Source of the DNA: Achromobacter piechaudii NBRC 102461 | GTDB taxonomy: Bacteria; Pseudomonadota; Gammaproteobacteria; Burkholderiales; Burkholderiaceae_B | Direction: 5' to 3' | Assembly (NCBI RefSeq): GCF_001571245.1 | Contig: NZ_BCTK01000008.1 | Coordinates: forward strand, 296,195-360,194 | DNA: 64,000 bases | Part shown: piece by piece, positions 1-8,851 of the stretch | Layout of the letters: the number at the start of each line of letters is the position of its first letter | Position numbering within the stretch: the first letter of the stretch is position 1 | Position numbers and translations under genes: made by a program | Notes under the pieces: generated by a model | What the model saw: only the letters and a program-made list of their open reading frames with translations | What the model was told of the DNA's origin: nothing | Database searches by the model: none

Positions 1-1
1 C

Positions 2-544
2 AACGAAGTCGAGATCGACTATCGCTCCGACTGGAGACGCAGCCATATCAGCCAATTGAACCAGGCTTATATGGACGCGCCATTCAGGGCGGACATGCTT
101 GCCGTGGTCGACTCCGTCTATGCAGTCCAGCATCACACATTGGCGCATCTGGCCCAGGCCTCGATTGACGCGCTGGTGGCGTACTTTCCTGCCATCGGCA
201 GCGGCACGACCTTTTTGACGGCATCGGCGCTGAATGTCCCCGGTGCCAGTACGCAACGGCTCATCGACCTATGCCGTGCTTTGCAAGGCGCCACCTACCT
301 GACGGGCCACGGCGCACGCCACTACCTGGATCACGCCGCCTTTGAAGCCAATGGCATCGACGTGAGCTACATGGGCTACGGCTGCACCGAGTACCCACAA
401 TTGCACGGCGAATTCACGCCCTATGTCAGCACATTGGACCTGATTGCCAACCGCGGCCCCCAAGGCATTGCCGATATCGGCGGGCAGCCCGTGCCCTGGC
501 GCACCTTTCTTGCCCAATCTGCCGCAGCAGAGACGAATCCATGA
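2..544 (+). CDS. WbqC-like family protein (5' truncated)
   Basis: The reading frame is open from the window edge, so the N-terminus is missing and about 180 residues remain. Near the visible start it reads DWRRSHISQLNQAYMDAPF, which fits the WbqC family pattern of a DWR..H..I..AY..AP core. Further on are LIDLCRALQGATYLTG and an HGARHYLD stretch, also as in that family. WbqC-like proteins occur in O-antigen and other surface-glycan loci, but their reaction is not firmly established. The stop overlaps the next gene's ATG in an ATGA, so the two are probably co-translated. An internal TTG at 56 could be mistaken for the start, but conserved family sequence lies upstream of it. Confidence 0.8.
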   Translation, partial: NEVEIDYRSDWRRSHISQLNQAYMDAPFRADMLAVVDSVYAVQHHTLAHLAQASIDALVAYFPAIGSGTTFLTASALNVPGASTQRLIDLCRALQGATYLTGHGARHYLDHAAFEANGIDVSYMGYGCTEYPQLHGEFTPYVSTLDLIANRGPQGIADIGGQPVPWRTFLAQSAAAETNP

Positions 545-1263
545 GAAAAGATCTGAACGCCGTTTCGTCGGAGTATCGTCCCAACGGGGCGACCGAGATA
601 GAAAACAATTTGATGTTGAACTGGTATCCGCATCGGATCATCAAGCGGTTCAACCATGCCGGTTCCTTGCTGGAACTGGGTTTGGGCCACGGATACACGT
701 CCCGCATCTTTGCACAGGCCTGCGAGCGGCACGTGATCGTCGATGGCGCCAGTGACGTCATCGATCAATTCCTTCAGAACACCCCGGGCTTCGCAGGCGA
801 GATCGTCCAGGCCTATTTTGAAGACTACACGCCCGCCGAGCCGTTCGACATCATCGTGATGGGCTTCATTCTGGAGCACGTGGACGAACCCGATTTGATC
901 CTGGCTCGGTATCGTCAATACCTCAAGCCGGGCGGAAAGCTATATATAGCCGTGCCCAACGGCAAGTCGATGAATCGTCGGCTAGGGCTTGAGCTGGGTT
1001 TGATCGACGACATATACAGCCTGAACGCCAATGACATTGCGCTCGGCCATCAGCGCCAGTATTGCCGCGACACGCTGACTGCCGCCGTCATGCGGGCCGG
1101 CTACCGCATCACCCATGAAGAAGGCATCTACCTGAAGCCCTTGCCCCTGGCCGTGCTCAAGACACTGGACGATTTCGACGCGAATCTCCAGGCCATGTTG
1201 CAGGTAGGCATCGACTTCCCCGATCTTTGCGTGGCCCTGCTGATGGAACTGGAACTGCAATGA
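541..1263 (+). CDS. class I SAM-dependent methyltransferase
   Basis: A 240-residue protein with a Rossmann-type methyltransferase core. Motif I (LLELGLGHG) is at about residues 43-51, an acidic strand-2 end (VDGAS) follows, and a DIIVMGFILEHVDEP stretch with LKPGGKLYIAVPNG are motif II/III-like. This is the Methyltransf_11/25 type common in glycan clusters, where it usually methylates a sugar or a sugar-linked group. The acceptor cannot be read from sequence. ATGA overlaps at both ends place it in one transcript with the WbqC-like and ATP-grasp genes. Confidence 0.85.
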   Translation: MRKDLNAVSSEYRPNGATEIENNLMLNWYPHRIIKRFNHAGSLLELGLGHGYTSRIFAQACERHVIVDGASDVIDQFLQNTPGFAGEIVQAYFEDYTPAEPFDIIVMGFILEHVDEPDLILARYRQYLKPGGKLYIAVPNGKSMNRRLGLELGLIDDIYSLNANDIALGHQRQYCRDTLTAAVMRAGYRITHEEGIYLKPLPLAVLKTLDDFDANLQAMLQVGIDFPDLCVALLMELELQ

Positions 1264-2282
1264 CGCGTACAGCTCGTTCCGATGAAACCGAACGCCAGGA
1301 GATCGTGATTGCGGTCACGGGCGTGGGCGCGATCATTGGCCAGGGAATCATCAAAAGCCTGCGTCAGAGCAAATATCGGGTACGAATCATCGGCGTTGAC
1401 CGCAACGACAATTCGCCAGGGCCACATCTATGCGATGCCTTTGAAAAAAAGCCCGATGCGCCTGAAGGCAGCCAGCAATACCTGGACTACTGGGCGCGCA
1501 TCGTCCGTGCCCACAACATCCATCTGATCTTGCCTGGCCTGGAAATCGACATGGCGTTTTTCAGCCGCCACCGCGATTTCTTTTCCGGGCTGAACGTCCG
1601 GCTGGCCGTGAATTCAGCTTCGCTGGTCGATGTCACCGCAGACAAGTGGAATTTCGGATTGGCGCTGAACGCGATGGGATACCCGGCGATCCCGTCGGCG
1701 CGTCCGGCTTCGTGGACAGAGGCCGTCAACACGCTGGGCGCCGCGCCACTGCTGCTCAAGCCGCTGCACGGAAACGGCTCGCGCGGCATCGTCCTGCTTG
1801 AAGATGAAACGGATTTCAACTACTGGCGAGGCAAGTCCGGCAGCCCGTGGATGCTGCAACGAATCGTTGGCACGGCGGACGAAGAGTACACGGTCGGCGT
1901 ATTTGGACTGGGCGAAGGCCGTCACGTGGGGCCGCTGACGTTCCGACGCCGGCTGTCTGCGGCCGGCAACACGCTGGTCGCTGAAGTGGTGCGCGATCAC
2001 GCAGTCATCGACAAGGCGACCGATCTTCTTTGCCGTCATTTCTGCCCGCTGGGGCCCACGAACTTTCAATTCAGGGTGGAAGGCGAGCGCGCCTATCTCC
2101 TTGAAATCAATCCGCGCTTCTCTAGCAGCAACTCGCTACGAACCGCCTTCGGCTTTAACGAAGCCGAAATGGCGATCGACTATTTCTTACTTGGCGTCGA
2201 ACCCGCCGAGCCCTGCATCCGGGCCGGCAAAGCCTGGCGCTACACCGAAGATTTCGTGACTCATGCTGGCCATACTTTCTGA
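1260..2282 (+). CDS. ATP-grasp domain protein, carbamoyl-phosphate-synthase-like
   Basis: A 340-residue protein. The start chosen is the ATG that overlaps the upstream stop (ATGA), not a more upstream in-frame codon inside the methyltransferase gene. It opens with a nucleotide-fold segment (AVTGVGAIIGQGI, about residues 18-30), then the ATP-grasp lysine strand (LLKPLHGNGSRGIVLL). The C-terminal metal/ATP motif is LEINPRFSSSNS at about residue 280. Family members ligate a carboxylate to an amine or thiol through an acyl phosphate. In glycan clusters similar proteins are suspected of attaching amino-acid-like groups to sugars, but that role is inference here. It overlaps the next gene by 20 bases. 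Confidence 0.8.
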   Translation: MTRTARSDETERQEIVIAVTGVGAIIGQGIIKSLRQSKYRVRIIGVDRNDNSPGPHLCDAFEKKPDAPEGSQQYLDYWARIVRAHNIHLILPGLEIDMAFFSRHRDFFSGLNVRLAVNSASLVDVTADKWNFGLALNAMGYPAIPSARPASWTEAVNTLGAAPLLLKPLHGNGSRGIVLLEDETDFNYWRGKSGSPWMLQRIVGTADEEYTVGVFGLGEGRHVGPLTFRRRLSAAGNTLVAEVVRDHAVIDKATDLLCRHFCPLGPTNFQFRVEGERAYLLEINPRFSSSNSLRTAFGFNEAEMAIDYFLLGVEPAEPCIRAGKAWRYTEDFVTHAGHTF

Positions 2283-2997
2283 CATCCACGGAAATTTTCC
2301 CGCGCTCCAAGCGGTGGTCGCTGACGCCAAGGCGCGCGGGTGCACGGGCTTCCTGTCGCTGGGAGACGTGGCGGGTTACTACGCGCAGCCGGGCGAATGC
2401 ATCGATCTGCTGCAAGAATTGCAAGCCCCAAATGTGCTGGGCAATCATGACAGCTACATCACGCTGGATCAGAACTGTCCGCGTTCGCGGGTCGTCACCG
2501 AGATCATCAATTACCAGAAGCGCATTTTGAGCGCGAAGCAGGTGGGGTGGTTGAGAGCGTCGCACGATTTCATCCGCCAGCCCGGGCGGCTGTTTGTGCA
2601 TGGCGGTCCCGAAGATCCGCGTGACCAGTATCTCTACAAGATCTCCCGCGACAAGATTCCCGCAGACGTGCAGCTACTGTTTTCGGGCCATACCCACGTG
2701 CAGGTGCTGGCCGACTTCGGGTCTCAACGCTATTGCAATCCCGGTTCGGTCGGTCAGCCACGCGATGGCGACTGCCGCGCTGCTTACGCGACGCTGGACG
2801 GCGACAAGGTTCAACTGCATCGGGTCACCTATGACATTGATCGCACGGCCAGCGCAATGAAAGCCGCGGGCTTCGAGCCATTTTGTTATGAAAATCTCTA
2901 CAAAGGGGCGCAGATCGGCGGACGGGTCGACAGCGTCACTCTCATCGAAACTTCCGAGAATCAAGACCATGGATGCAATTGCTCAATTCCAAAATGA
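2263..2997 (+). CDS. calcineurin-like metallophosphoesterase
   Basis: A 244-residue cytoplasmic protein with the full set of metallophosphoesterase motifs in order: SDIHGN at 6-11, GD near 34-35, GNHD at 60-63, a lone His near 113 and GHTH at 142-145. These residues bind the di-metal centre. It resembles the YfcE/MJ0936 type of small phosphodiesterases and protein phosphatases. It starts inside the last codons of the ATP-grasp gene and overlaps the following gene by 29 bases, so it belongs to the same translationally coupled set. A glycan phosphate ester is a plausible substrate in this setting but cannot be shown. Confidence 0.85.
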   Translation: MLAILSDIHGNFPALQAVVADAKARGCTGFLSLGDVAGYYAQPGECIDLLQELQAPNVLGNHDSYITLDQNCPRSRVVTEIINYQKRILSAKQVGWLRASHDFIRQPGRLFVHGGPEDPRDQYLYKISRDKIPADVQLLFSGHTHVQVLADFGSQRYCNPGSVGQPRDGDCRAAYATLDGDKVQLHRVTYDIDRTASAMKAAGFEPFCYENLYKGAQIGGRVDSVTLIETSENQDHGCNCSIPK

Positions 2998-3751
2998 AGT
3001 GCAGGAAAACATCAAACGCCTGGGCGAAGACCAGGCGTTGGCCGCCGATGCGCTCGCCTGGATGATACGTGCGGGCACAACGGGTGCTTACACCTACAAC
3101 TTCCAATGGCTGGGACGCCCGATCATCCAGTACCCGCAAGACATTCATGCCATGCAGGAACTGATCTGGAAGACGCGCCCCGACGTCATCGTCGAGACCG
3201 GCATTGCCCATGGCGGCTCGCTGGTGATGAGCGCCTCGATGCTTGCCATGCTGGATTACTGCGACGCTCAGGCGAGCCAGATGCCGTTGATGCCCGGGGT
3301 GTCGAACCGCCGCGTCATTGGCGTGGATATCGATATCCGCGCCCACAACCGTCAAGCCATCGAAGCGCATCCGATGAGCCCGCTGATCAAGATGGTCCAG
3401 GGATCGAGTATCGATCCCGACATCGTTCAGCAAGTGCACGATCTGGTGGGTGATGCCAAACGCGTGCTGGTGTGCCTGGACTCCAACCACACCCATGACC
3501 ACGTGCTGGCCGAGTTGGAGGCCTATGCGCCGATGGTGACGCCGGGAAGCTATTGCGTGGTGTTCGATACGGTGATCGAAGACATGCCGCCCGAGCTTTG
3601 CGCACATCGTCCCTGGGGTCAGGGCAACAGCCCGAAATCGGCGGTCCGCGCCTGGTTGCCGCAGCATCCCGAGTTCGAGCAGGATCTGAGCATCCAGCAC
3701 AAACTACAGATCACCGTGGCGCAAGATGGCTTCCTGAAGCGTGTCGGCTGA
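2969..3751 (+). CDS. CmcI/RhlO-methyltransferase-like family protein
   Basis: A 260-residue protein of the cephalosporin hydroxylase CmcI family, which is structurally a SAM-dependent methyltransferase. Visible features are the YNFQWLGRPIIQYPQDI block at 43-59, the SAM loop ETGIAHGGS at 76-84, VIGVDIDI, and LVCLDSNHTHDHV with acidic residues likely to bind metal. Relatives in surface-glycan loci are thought to be sugar O-methyltransferases. The start is the ATG giving MDAIAQFQ. An upstream in-frame start would lie entirely within the preceding gene. It is the last gene of the cluster. Confidence 0.8.
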   Translation: MDAIAQFQNEVQENIKRLGEDQALAADALAWMIRAGTTGAYTYNFQWLGRPIIQYPQDIHAMQELIWKTRPDVIVETGIAHGGSLVMSASMLAMLDYCDAQASQMPLMPGVSNRRVIGVDIDIRAHNRQAIEAHPMSPLIKMVQGSSIDPDIVQQVHDLVGDAKRVLVCLDSNHTHDHVLAELEAYAPMVTPGSYCVVFDTVIEDMPPELCAHRPWGQGNSPKSAVRAWLPQHPEFEQDLSIQHKLQITVAQDGFLKRVG

Positions 3752-3795
3752 TCGGGCAACGCCCTGAGCAGCACGAGCTGCGCAGGGGCGGCGAA

Positions 3796-3824
3796 GCCGG
3801 GGTGGACCGCGTAGGCGCCCCGGC
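3796..3824 (+). terminator. possible terminator hairpin after the glycan cluster
   Basis: A 7-bp perfect stem (GCCGGGG / CCCCGGC) with a 15-base loop, followed by a pyrimidine run (CTTCTC) rather than a T-tract. It lies 44 bases after the last glycan gene. The rest of the stretch from 3752 to 3989 shows no gene. Confidence 0.3.
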
Positions 3825-3989
3825 CTTCTCATCCGCCGGCGGGACGGCGAACGAGAGATGCGCGTGCCGGCCTGACGCTCGCGAAGCCTCGCCAAGCCCC
3901 CCTTTTCCCGTTCTATTCGCGTTTTGAGGCGCTCCCGGCTTACGTCATAATTGCGGTCGCACGTCTTTGTATCCATATTTTTCAGCCCC

Positions 3990-4889
3990 ATGACCGCCAC
4001 GCCCCCCGATCCCCACGCTAGGCAGCAAGACAGCACGACGGATCACGACGATCAGGCCTCGGTCGACGCGCAGACCTTGCGGCTGCGCGAAGAAAACCGC
4101 GCCCTGCGCGAATTGCTGGCGGCCCAGGTGCATCTATCGCCTCGGCCCGAGCCCGGCTGCGTGAAGCGCATCGGCTGGTGGCTGATCTCGGCGCCCGGCG
4201 CGGCGCTGGTGGGCTGGCGCCATTTGCTGGGCCGCGACGACGCGCCACGCATCACCGGACGGCGCGTCGGTTCCGCCACGTTGACGGTGCTGTACACACT
4301 GGCGATCTATGGAGCGTTGGTGCTGCTGGTGGTGTCGTGGAACGCACCGAACAACGGCATCGCCGGCCCCACGGCGGCAAGTCCCGTGCGCGTGCCGCTG
4401 CTGCCGCCCAACACACCGCCGTTGGACGAAGAACCCAGCGATTGGGACGTGGATCCGACTGCGCCGGCTGCGCAAAGTGCGGCGACGAATCCCGCGACGG
4501 GGTCTATGGAAGATCCTGCGTCGCAATCGACGCCCGAGTCCGAGGACACATCCGGAACAAGCACATCGCCTGCCCCCGCGCCTGCCCCCACTTCAGCCGT
4601 TGACGCGACCAGGCAGCAAGCCGCGCCAGCGGCCAGTGAATCGCCCGCCGTGCTTTCCGATTCGACGGTCGCCGCACGCCCCGCTACCGGCCCACACTCC
4701 ACGCTGCGCATCACCGAGATCCCCGCGCATGATCCCTTGGCCTGGGTTCAGTCCTTGCAGACCGAATTGGACCGCTGCGCGGCATTGGGTTTCTTCGACC
4801 GCCCCGACTGCGCATGGGCGGCGCGTGATCAGTTCTGCGAACCGAACAACGGCTGGGGCGTCGTGAAGGAATGCCCGGCGCGGCCTTGA
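3990..4889 (+). CDS. membrane protein of unknown function with a four-cysteine C-terminal motif
   Basis: A 299-residue protein, not recognised. It starts with a polar segment containing a short coiled-coil-like stretch (LRLREENRALRELLAAQ, about 30-46). A probable single membrane helix follows at about 96-116, then a long Pro/Ala/Ser/Thr-rich linker (about 120-245). The compact C-terminus has the spacing C..LGFF.RPDC.WAARDQFC....KECP. The layout suggests a cytoplasmic N-terminus, one span and an exported tail with two possible disulfides. The start at ATGACCGCC is preferred over an upstream TTG. The linker makes translation-based matching unreliable. Confidence 0.65.
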   Translation: MTATPPDPHARQQDSTTDHDDQASVDAQTLRLREENRALRELLAAQVHLSPRPEPGCVKRIGWWLISAPGAALVGWRHLLGRDDAPRITGRRVGSATLTVLYTLAIYGALVLLVVSWNAPNNGIAGPTAASPVRVPLLPPNTPPLDEEPSDWDVDPTAPAAQSAATNPATGSMEDPASQSTPESEDTSGTSTSPAPAPAPTSAVDATRQQAAPAASESPAVLSDSTVAARPATGPHSTLRITEIPAHDPLAWVQSLQTELDRCAALGFFDRPDCAWAARDQFCEPNNGWGVVKECPARP

Positions 4890-5018
4890 CGTCATCAACG
4901 ATGTCATACCGCCGCCACACGTAGCCTCGACAATCCTTTGCATCAAACTGAAAATGTACGCAATAATGCGAACACTTTGGGCTCACGCCCGGCCTACGCC
5001 GACAAGGACACAAGAACC

Positions 5019-5210
5019 ATGGATTCCATCAATAACACCGTCAACACCGCACTGGCTTTGAAGGACGCGAACGTGGTTCAGGAAGTGCAGGCCACCGTGC
5101 TGAAGAAGGCATTGAACGCGCAAGCCGACACCGTCGCCACTCTGATGCAGTCCGTGGCCCCGATGGCGATAGACAGCACGCTGGGTTCGCGCATCAATAC
5201 CCAAGCCTGA
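5019..5210 (+). CDS. YjfB-like putative motility protein
   Basis: A 63-residue protein that begins MDSINNTVNTALALKDANV and contains VQATVLKKALNAQADTVATLMQSV. This matches the short YjfB family, annotated as putative motility proteins of unknown activity. Its size is normal for the family. The start is the ATG after AAGAACC. A longer in-frame extension upstream is low-complexity and unlikely to be coding. A strong terminator lies 40 bases downstream. Confidence 0.65.
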   Translation: MDSINNTVNTALALKDANVVQEVQATVLKKALNAQADTVATLMQSVAPMAIDSTLGSRINTQA

Positions 5211-5250
5211 CGCTGGACACGCCGCTGCCGCGCGGCGCAGAACAAAAAAA

Positions 5251-5282
5251 GCGCCGGTCCCTTAACAGGGCCGGCGCTTTTT
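5251..5282. terminator. bidirectional rho-independent terminator
   Basis: A stem of GCGCCGG plus CCC pairs with GGG plus CCGGCGC (one bulged T) around a TTAACA loop. It has a run of seven A on the left and five T on the right. It can therefore end transcription of the YjfB-like gene (+) and of the pyruvate dehydrogenase operon (-). Confidence 0.9.
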
Positions 5283-5362
5283 GCATGGCGGGTCTGCCCG
5301 CCGCAGTCAGCGTGTGCGTGGCTGCGGCGGCACGGTGAAGGCGGCAGCGCCGCCCTCTGCCA

Positions 5363-7147
5363 TCACTTCTTCTTCATCGGCGGCAAGTCGGTGCAGACGC
5401 CTTCGGCAACTTCCGCTGCCATCCCCACCGATTCACCCAGCGTCGGGTGCGGGTGGATGGTCTTGGCGATGTCGACGACGTCGGCGCCCATTTCCACGGC
5501 CAGGGCCAGTTCGCTGATCAGGTCGCCAGCGTGGGTGCCCACGATGCTGCCGCCCAGGATGCGATGCGTTTCGGCATCGAAAATCAGCTTGGTGAAGCCT
5601 TCGTCGCGGCCGTTGGCGATGGCGCGGCCGGAAGCCGCCCACGGGAACACGCCCTTCTCGATCTTGATGCCTTGCTTCTTGGCTTCGTCTTCGGTCAGGC
5701 CCACCCATGCCACTTCCGGATCGGTGTAGGCCACCGACGGAATGACGCGCGCGTCAAAGAACGACTTCTGGCCGGCAGCGGCTTCCGCTGCAACGTGGCC
5801 TTCGTGCACCGCCTTGTGCGCCAGCATCGGCTGGCCGACGATGTCGCCGATGGCGTAGATGTGCGGCACGTTGGTGCGCATCTGGCGATCGACCTCGATG
5901 AAGCCACGGTCGGTCACGGCGATGCCTGCCTTGTCGGCGCCGATCTTCTTGCCATTGGGGCTGCGGCCCACGGCTTGCAGAACCAGGTCGTAGCGCTGCG
6001 GTTCCTTGGGCGCGCCCTCGCCTTCGAAGGTGACGTAGATGCCGTCCTTCTTGGCTTCGGCGCCCACGGTCTTGGTCTTCAACATGATGTTGTCGAAGCG
6101 GTAGGCATTTTTCTTTTGCCAGACCTTGACCAGATCGCGGTCTGCGCCTTGCATCAGGCCATCCAGCATTTCCACGACGTCCAGGCGCGCGCCCAGCGTC
6201 GAGTACACCGTGCCCATTTCCAGGCCGATGATGCCGCCGCCGATGATGAGCATCTTCTTGGGCACTTCACGCAGCAGCAACGCGCCGGTGGAGTCCACAA
6301 CGCGTTCGTCGGCGGGCATGAACGGCAGCTTCACCGACTGGCTGCCGGCGGCGATGATGGCTTGCTTGAAACGCAGCGTCTGCGTCTTGCCATCGGCCGC
6401 CTTGACGGTCAGGTGGTTCGCGTCGGCGAATTCGCCTACACCGTGCACCACCGTGACCTTGCGAGCCTTTGCCATGCCGGCCAGGCCACCGGTCAGCTTG
6501 GCGACCACGCTGTCCTTGTAGCCGCGCAGCTTGTCCAGATCGATCTTGGGCTCGCCGAAGCTGATGCCATGGGCAGCCAGCGCGCGCGCCTCGTCGATGA
6601 CGGCGGCGTTGTGCAAGAGCGCCTTGGACGGAATGCAGCCCACGTTCAGGCAGACGCCGCCCAGGGTTTCATAGCGTTCGACGAGGACCACGGACAGGCC
6701 CAGGTCGGCTGCGCGGAAGGCGGCGGAATAGCCGCCAGGGCCCGCGCCCAGCACCAGCATGTCGTATTCGCCATCGGCCGAGCCCTTGAAGCTGGCGGCA
6801 GCAGGAGCCGGTGCGGCGGCCTTGGCGGCCGGCGCAGCGGCTTCCGCCTGCTTGGGAGCTTCAGCAGCCTTGGGCGCGTCCTTGGCGGCGGGCGCGGCGT
6901 CGGTCGACGCCGCTTCCACTTCCAGCACGACCGCGCCTTCCGCGACCTTGTCACCGACCTTCACGGCGATCGACTTGACCACGCCGCCTTGCGAGGCGGG
7001 GATTTCCATCGAGGCCTTGTCGGATTCCACGGTGATCAGGCTTTGTTCGGCCTTGATCGTGTCGCCCACGGCGACCAGCACTTCGATGACTTCCACTTCC
7101 TTGAAGTCGCCGATGTCCGGCACTTTGATTTGAACGGTATTGCTCAT
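5363..7147 (-). CDS. lpdA: dihydrolipoyl dehydrogenase (E3) with N-terminal lipoyl domain
   Basis: A 594-residue flavoprotein that reoxidises dihydrolipoamide in the pyruvate dehydrogenase complex, passing electrons to NAD+. An N-terminal lipoyl domain (1-78, lipoylated Lys44 in VESDKASME) and an Ala/Pro linker (80-120) precede the E3 body. The body has the FAD loop GAGPGG (134-139), redox cysteines 166 and 171 in [13 protein letters not shown], an NAD loop in [12 protein letters not shown] and the C-terminal catalytic His in HPHPTLGE (about 567). Classic E3 is about 475 residues. The extra length is the lipoyl arm, as in other Bordetella/Neisseria-type enzymes. It is 12 bases after aceF and is the last gene of the operon. 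Confidence 0.96.
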   Translation of the reverse strand: MSNTVQIKVPDIGDFKEVEVIEVLVAVGDTIKAEQSLITVESDKASMEIPASQGGVVKSIAVKVGDKVAEGAVVLEVEAASTDAAPAAKDAPKAAEAPKQAEAAAPAAKAAAPAPAAASFKGSADGEYDMLVLGAGPGGYSAAFRAADLGLSVVLVERYETLGGVCLNVGCIPSKALLHNAAVIDEARALAAHGISFGEPKIDLDKLRGYKDSVVAKLTGGLAGMAKARKVTVVHGVGEFADANHLTVKAADGKTQTLRFKQAIIAAGSQSVKLPFMPADERVVDSTGALLLREVPKKMLIIGGGIIGLEMGTVYSTLGARLDVVEMLDGLMQGADRDLVKVWQKKNAYRFDNIMLKTKTVGAEAKKDGIYVTFEGEGAPKEPQRYDLVLQAVGRSPNGKKIGADKAGIAVTDRGFIEVDRQMRTNVPHIYAIGDIVGQPMLAHKAVHEGHVAAEAAAGQKSFFDARVIPSVAYTDPEVAWVGLTEDEAKKQGIKIEKGVFPWAASGRAIANGRDEGFTKLIFDAETHRILGGSIVGTHAGDLISELALAVEMGADVVDIAKTIHPHPTLGESVGMAAEVAEGVCTDLPPMKKK

Positions 7148-7159
7148 AGGGCTCCCCGT

Positions 7160-8839
7160 TTACAGCGCGATGCGGCGGAAGTCGGCCAGCAAGGCGCCCA
7201 GATAGGCGTTGAAGCGGGCAGCCGAGGCGCCGTCGATGACGCGGTGGTCGTAGGACAGCGACAGCGGCACGATCAGGCGCGGCACGAACTGCTTGCCGTC
7301 CCAGACGGGCTTGTGCGCGGAACGCGACACGCCCAGGATGGCCACTTCGGGCGCGTTGATGATCGGCGTGAACGAGGTGCCACCGATGCCGCCCAGCGAC
7401 GAGATCGAGAAGCAGCCGCCCTGCATGTCGGCGGGCGAGATCTTGCCTTCGCGCGCCTTCTTGGACAGCTCGGTCATTTCCTGCGCGATTTGCAGGATGC
7501 CCTTCTTGTCGGCGTCGCGGATCACCGGCACCACCAGCCCGTTGGGCGTGTCGGCGGCGAAACCGATGTGGTAGTACTGCTTGAGCACCAGGTTGTCGCC
7601 GTCCAGCGAGGCGTTGAACTCGGGGAACTTCTTCAGGGCCGCAACCACGGCCTTGATCAAGAAGGCCAGCATCGTGACCTTCACGCCCGACTTCTCGTTT
7701 TCCTTGTTCAGCGTGACGCGCAGCGCTTCCAGGTCGGTGATGTCCGCTTCGTCGTTGTTGGTGACGTGCGGGATCATGACCCAGTTGCGGTGCAGGTTCG
7801 CGCCGGAAATCTTCTTGATGCGCGACAGCGGCTTGGCTTCGATCGGGCCGAACTTGGTGAAGTCGACCTTGGGCCACGGCAACAGGCCCAGCGCGGCGCC
7901 ATCGGCCGAACCGCCGGCGGCAGCCGTGGCGGGACCGGCAGCCAGCGCCTGCTTGACGAAACCACGCACGTCGTCGGCGGTGATGCGTTCCTTGGGACCC
8001 GAACCCTTGACCTTGCTCAGGTTCACGCCCAGCTCGCGCGCGAACTTGCGCACCGACGGCGAGGCGTGCGGCAGTTGGCCGGGTTTGAGGTTGGGATCTT
8101 CCAGCGCGGCGGCCGGCGCGGGGCGCGAAGCAGAGGCCGGGGCTTCGGCCTTGCTTTCAGCCTTGGCTTCGGGTTTGGCTTCGGCCTGGGCCTGCGGCTT
8201 GGCGTCGGCCTGCGCAGCGGTGGGCGCGGCGCCAGCGCCGCCTTCCACCACCACCACGACCGAGCCCTTGGTGACCTTGTCGCCAACCTTGACCTTCACT
8301 TCCTTGACCACGCCGCCTTGCGAGGCCGGGATTTCCATCGAGGCCTTGTCGGACTCGACGGTGATCAGGCTTTGCTCGGCCTTGATGGTGTCGCCCACGG
8401 CAACCATGACTTCGATGACTTCCACTTCCTTGAAGTCGCCGATGTCCGGCACTTCGATCTCGACCGGGCCGCTGGCGGCAGCGGGCGCGGGCGCGGCGGC
8501 CTCAGCCTTGGCGGCGGGTGCGGCAGCAGCAGCCTGCTTGGGCGCTTCCTTGGCGGCGGCCTTGGGTTCTTCCTTGGCGGGCGCGGCGGCATCGCTGCCG
8601 GCCTCTTCCACTTCCAGAACCACGGCGCCTTCGGCGACCTTGTCGCCGACCTTCACGCTGATGGACTTCACCACGCCGCCTTGCGAGGCGGGGATTTCCA
8701 TCGAGGCCTTGTCGGACTCAACCGTGATCAGGCTTTGTTCGGCCTTGATGGTGTCACCCACCGCAACCAACACCTCGATGACTTCCACTTCCTTGAAGTC
8801 GCCAATGTCGGGAACCTTGATTTGCACGATGTTGCTCAT
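7160..8839 (-). CDS. aceF: pyruvate dehydrogenase E2, dihydrolipoamide acetyltransferase
   Basis: A 559-residue core subunit that transfers the acetyl group from lipoamide to CoA. It has two lipoyl domains (about 1-78 with Lys44, and 126-200 with Lys165), joined by Ala/Pro-rich swinging linkers. A peripheral-subunit-binding domain follows (about 258-295, [13 protein letters not shown]). The catalytic domain runs from about 325 to 559 and carries SYDHRVIDG, with His532 and Asp536 as active-site residues. It lies 12 bases downstream of aceE. The first lipoyl domain is nearly identical to that of LpdA. Confidence 0.97.
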   Translation of the reverse strand: MSNIVQIKVPDIGDFKEVEVIEVLVAVGDTIKAEQSLITVESDKASMEIPASQGGVVKSISVKVGDKVAEGAVVLEVEEAGSDAAAPAKEEPKAAAKEAPKQAAAAAPAAKAEAAAPAPAAASGPVEIEVPDIGDFKEVEVIEVMVAVGDTIKAEQSLITVESDKASMEIPASQGGVVKEVKVKVGDKVTKGSVVVVVEGGAGAAPTAAQADAKPQAQAEAKPEAKAESKAEAPASASRPAPAAALEDPNLKPGQLPHASPSVRKFARELGVNLSKVKGSGPKERITADDVRGFVKQALAAGPATAAAGGSADGAALGLLPWPKVDFTKFGPIEAKPLSRIKKISGANLHRNWVMIPHVTNNDEADITDLEALRVTLNKENEKSGVKVTMLAFLIKAVVAALKKFPEFNASLDGDNLVLKQYYHIGFAADTPNGLVVPVIRDADKKGILQIAQEMTELSKKAREGKISPADMQGGCFSISSLGGIGGTSFTPIINAPEVAILGVSRSAHKPVWDGKQFVPRLIVPLSLSYDHRVIDGASAARFNAYLGALLADFRRIAL

Positions 8840-8851
8840 GTCTCTTTACCC

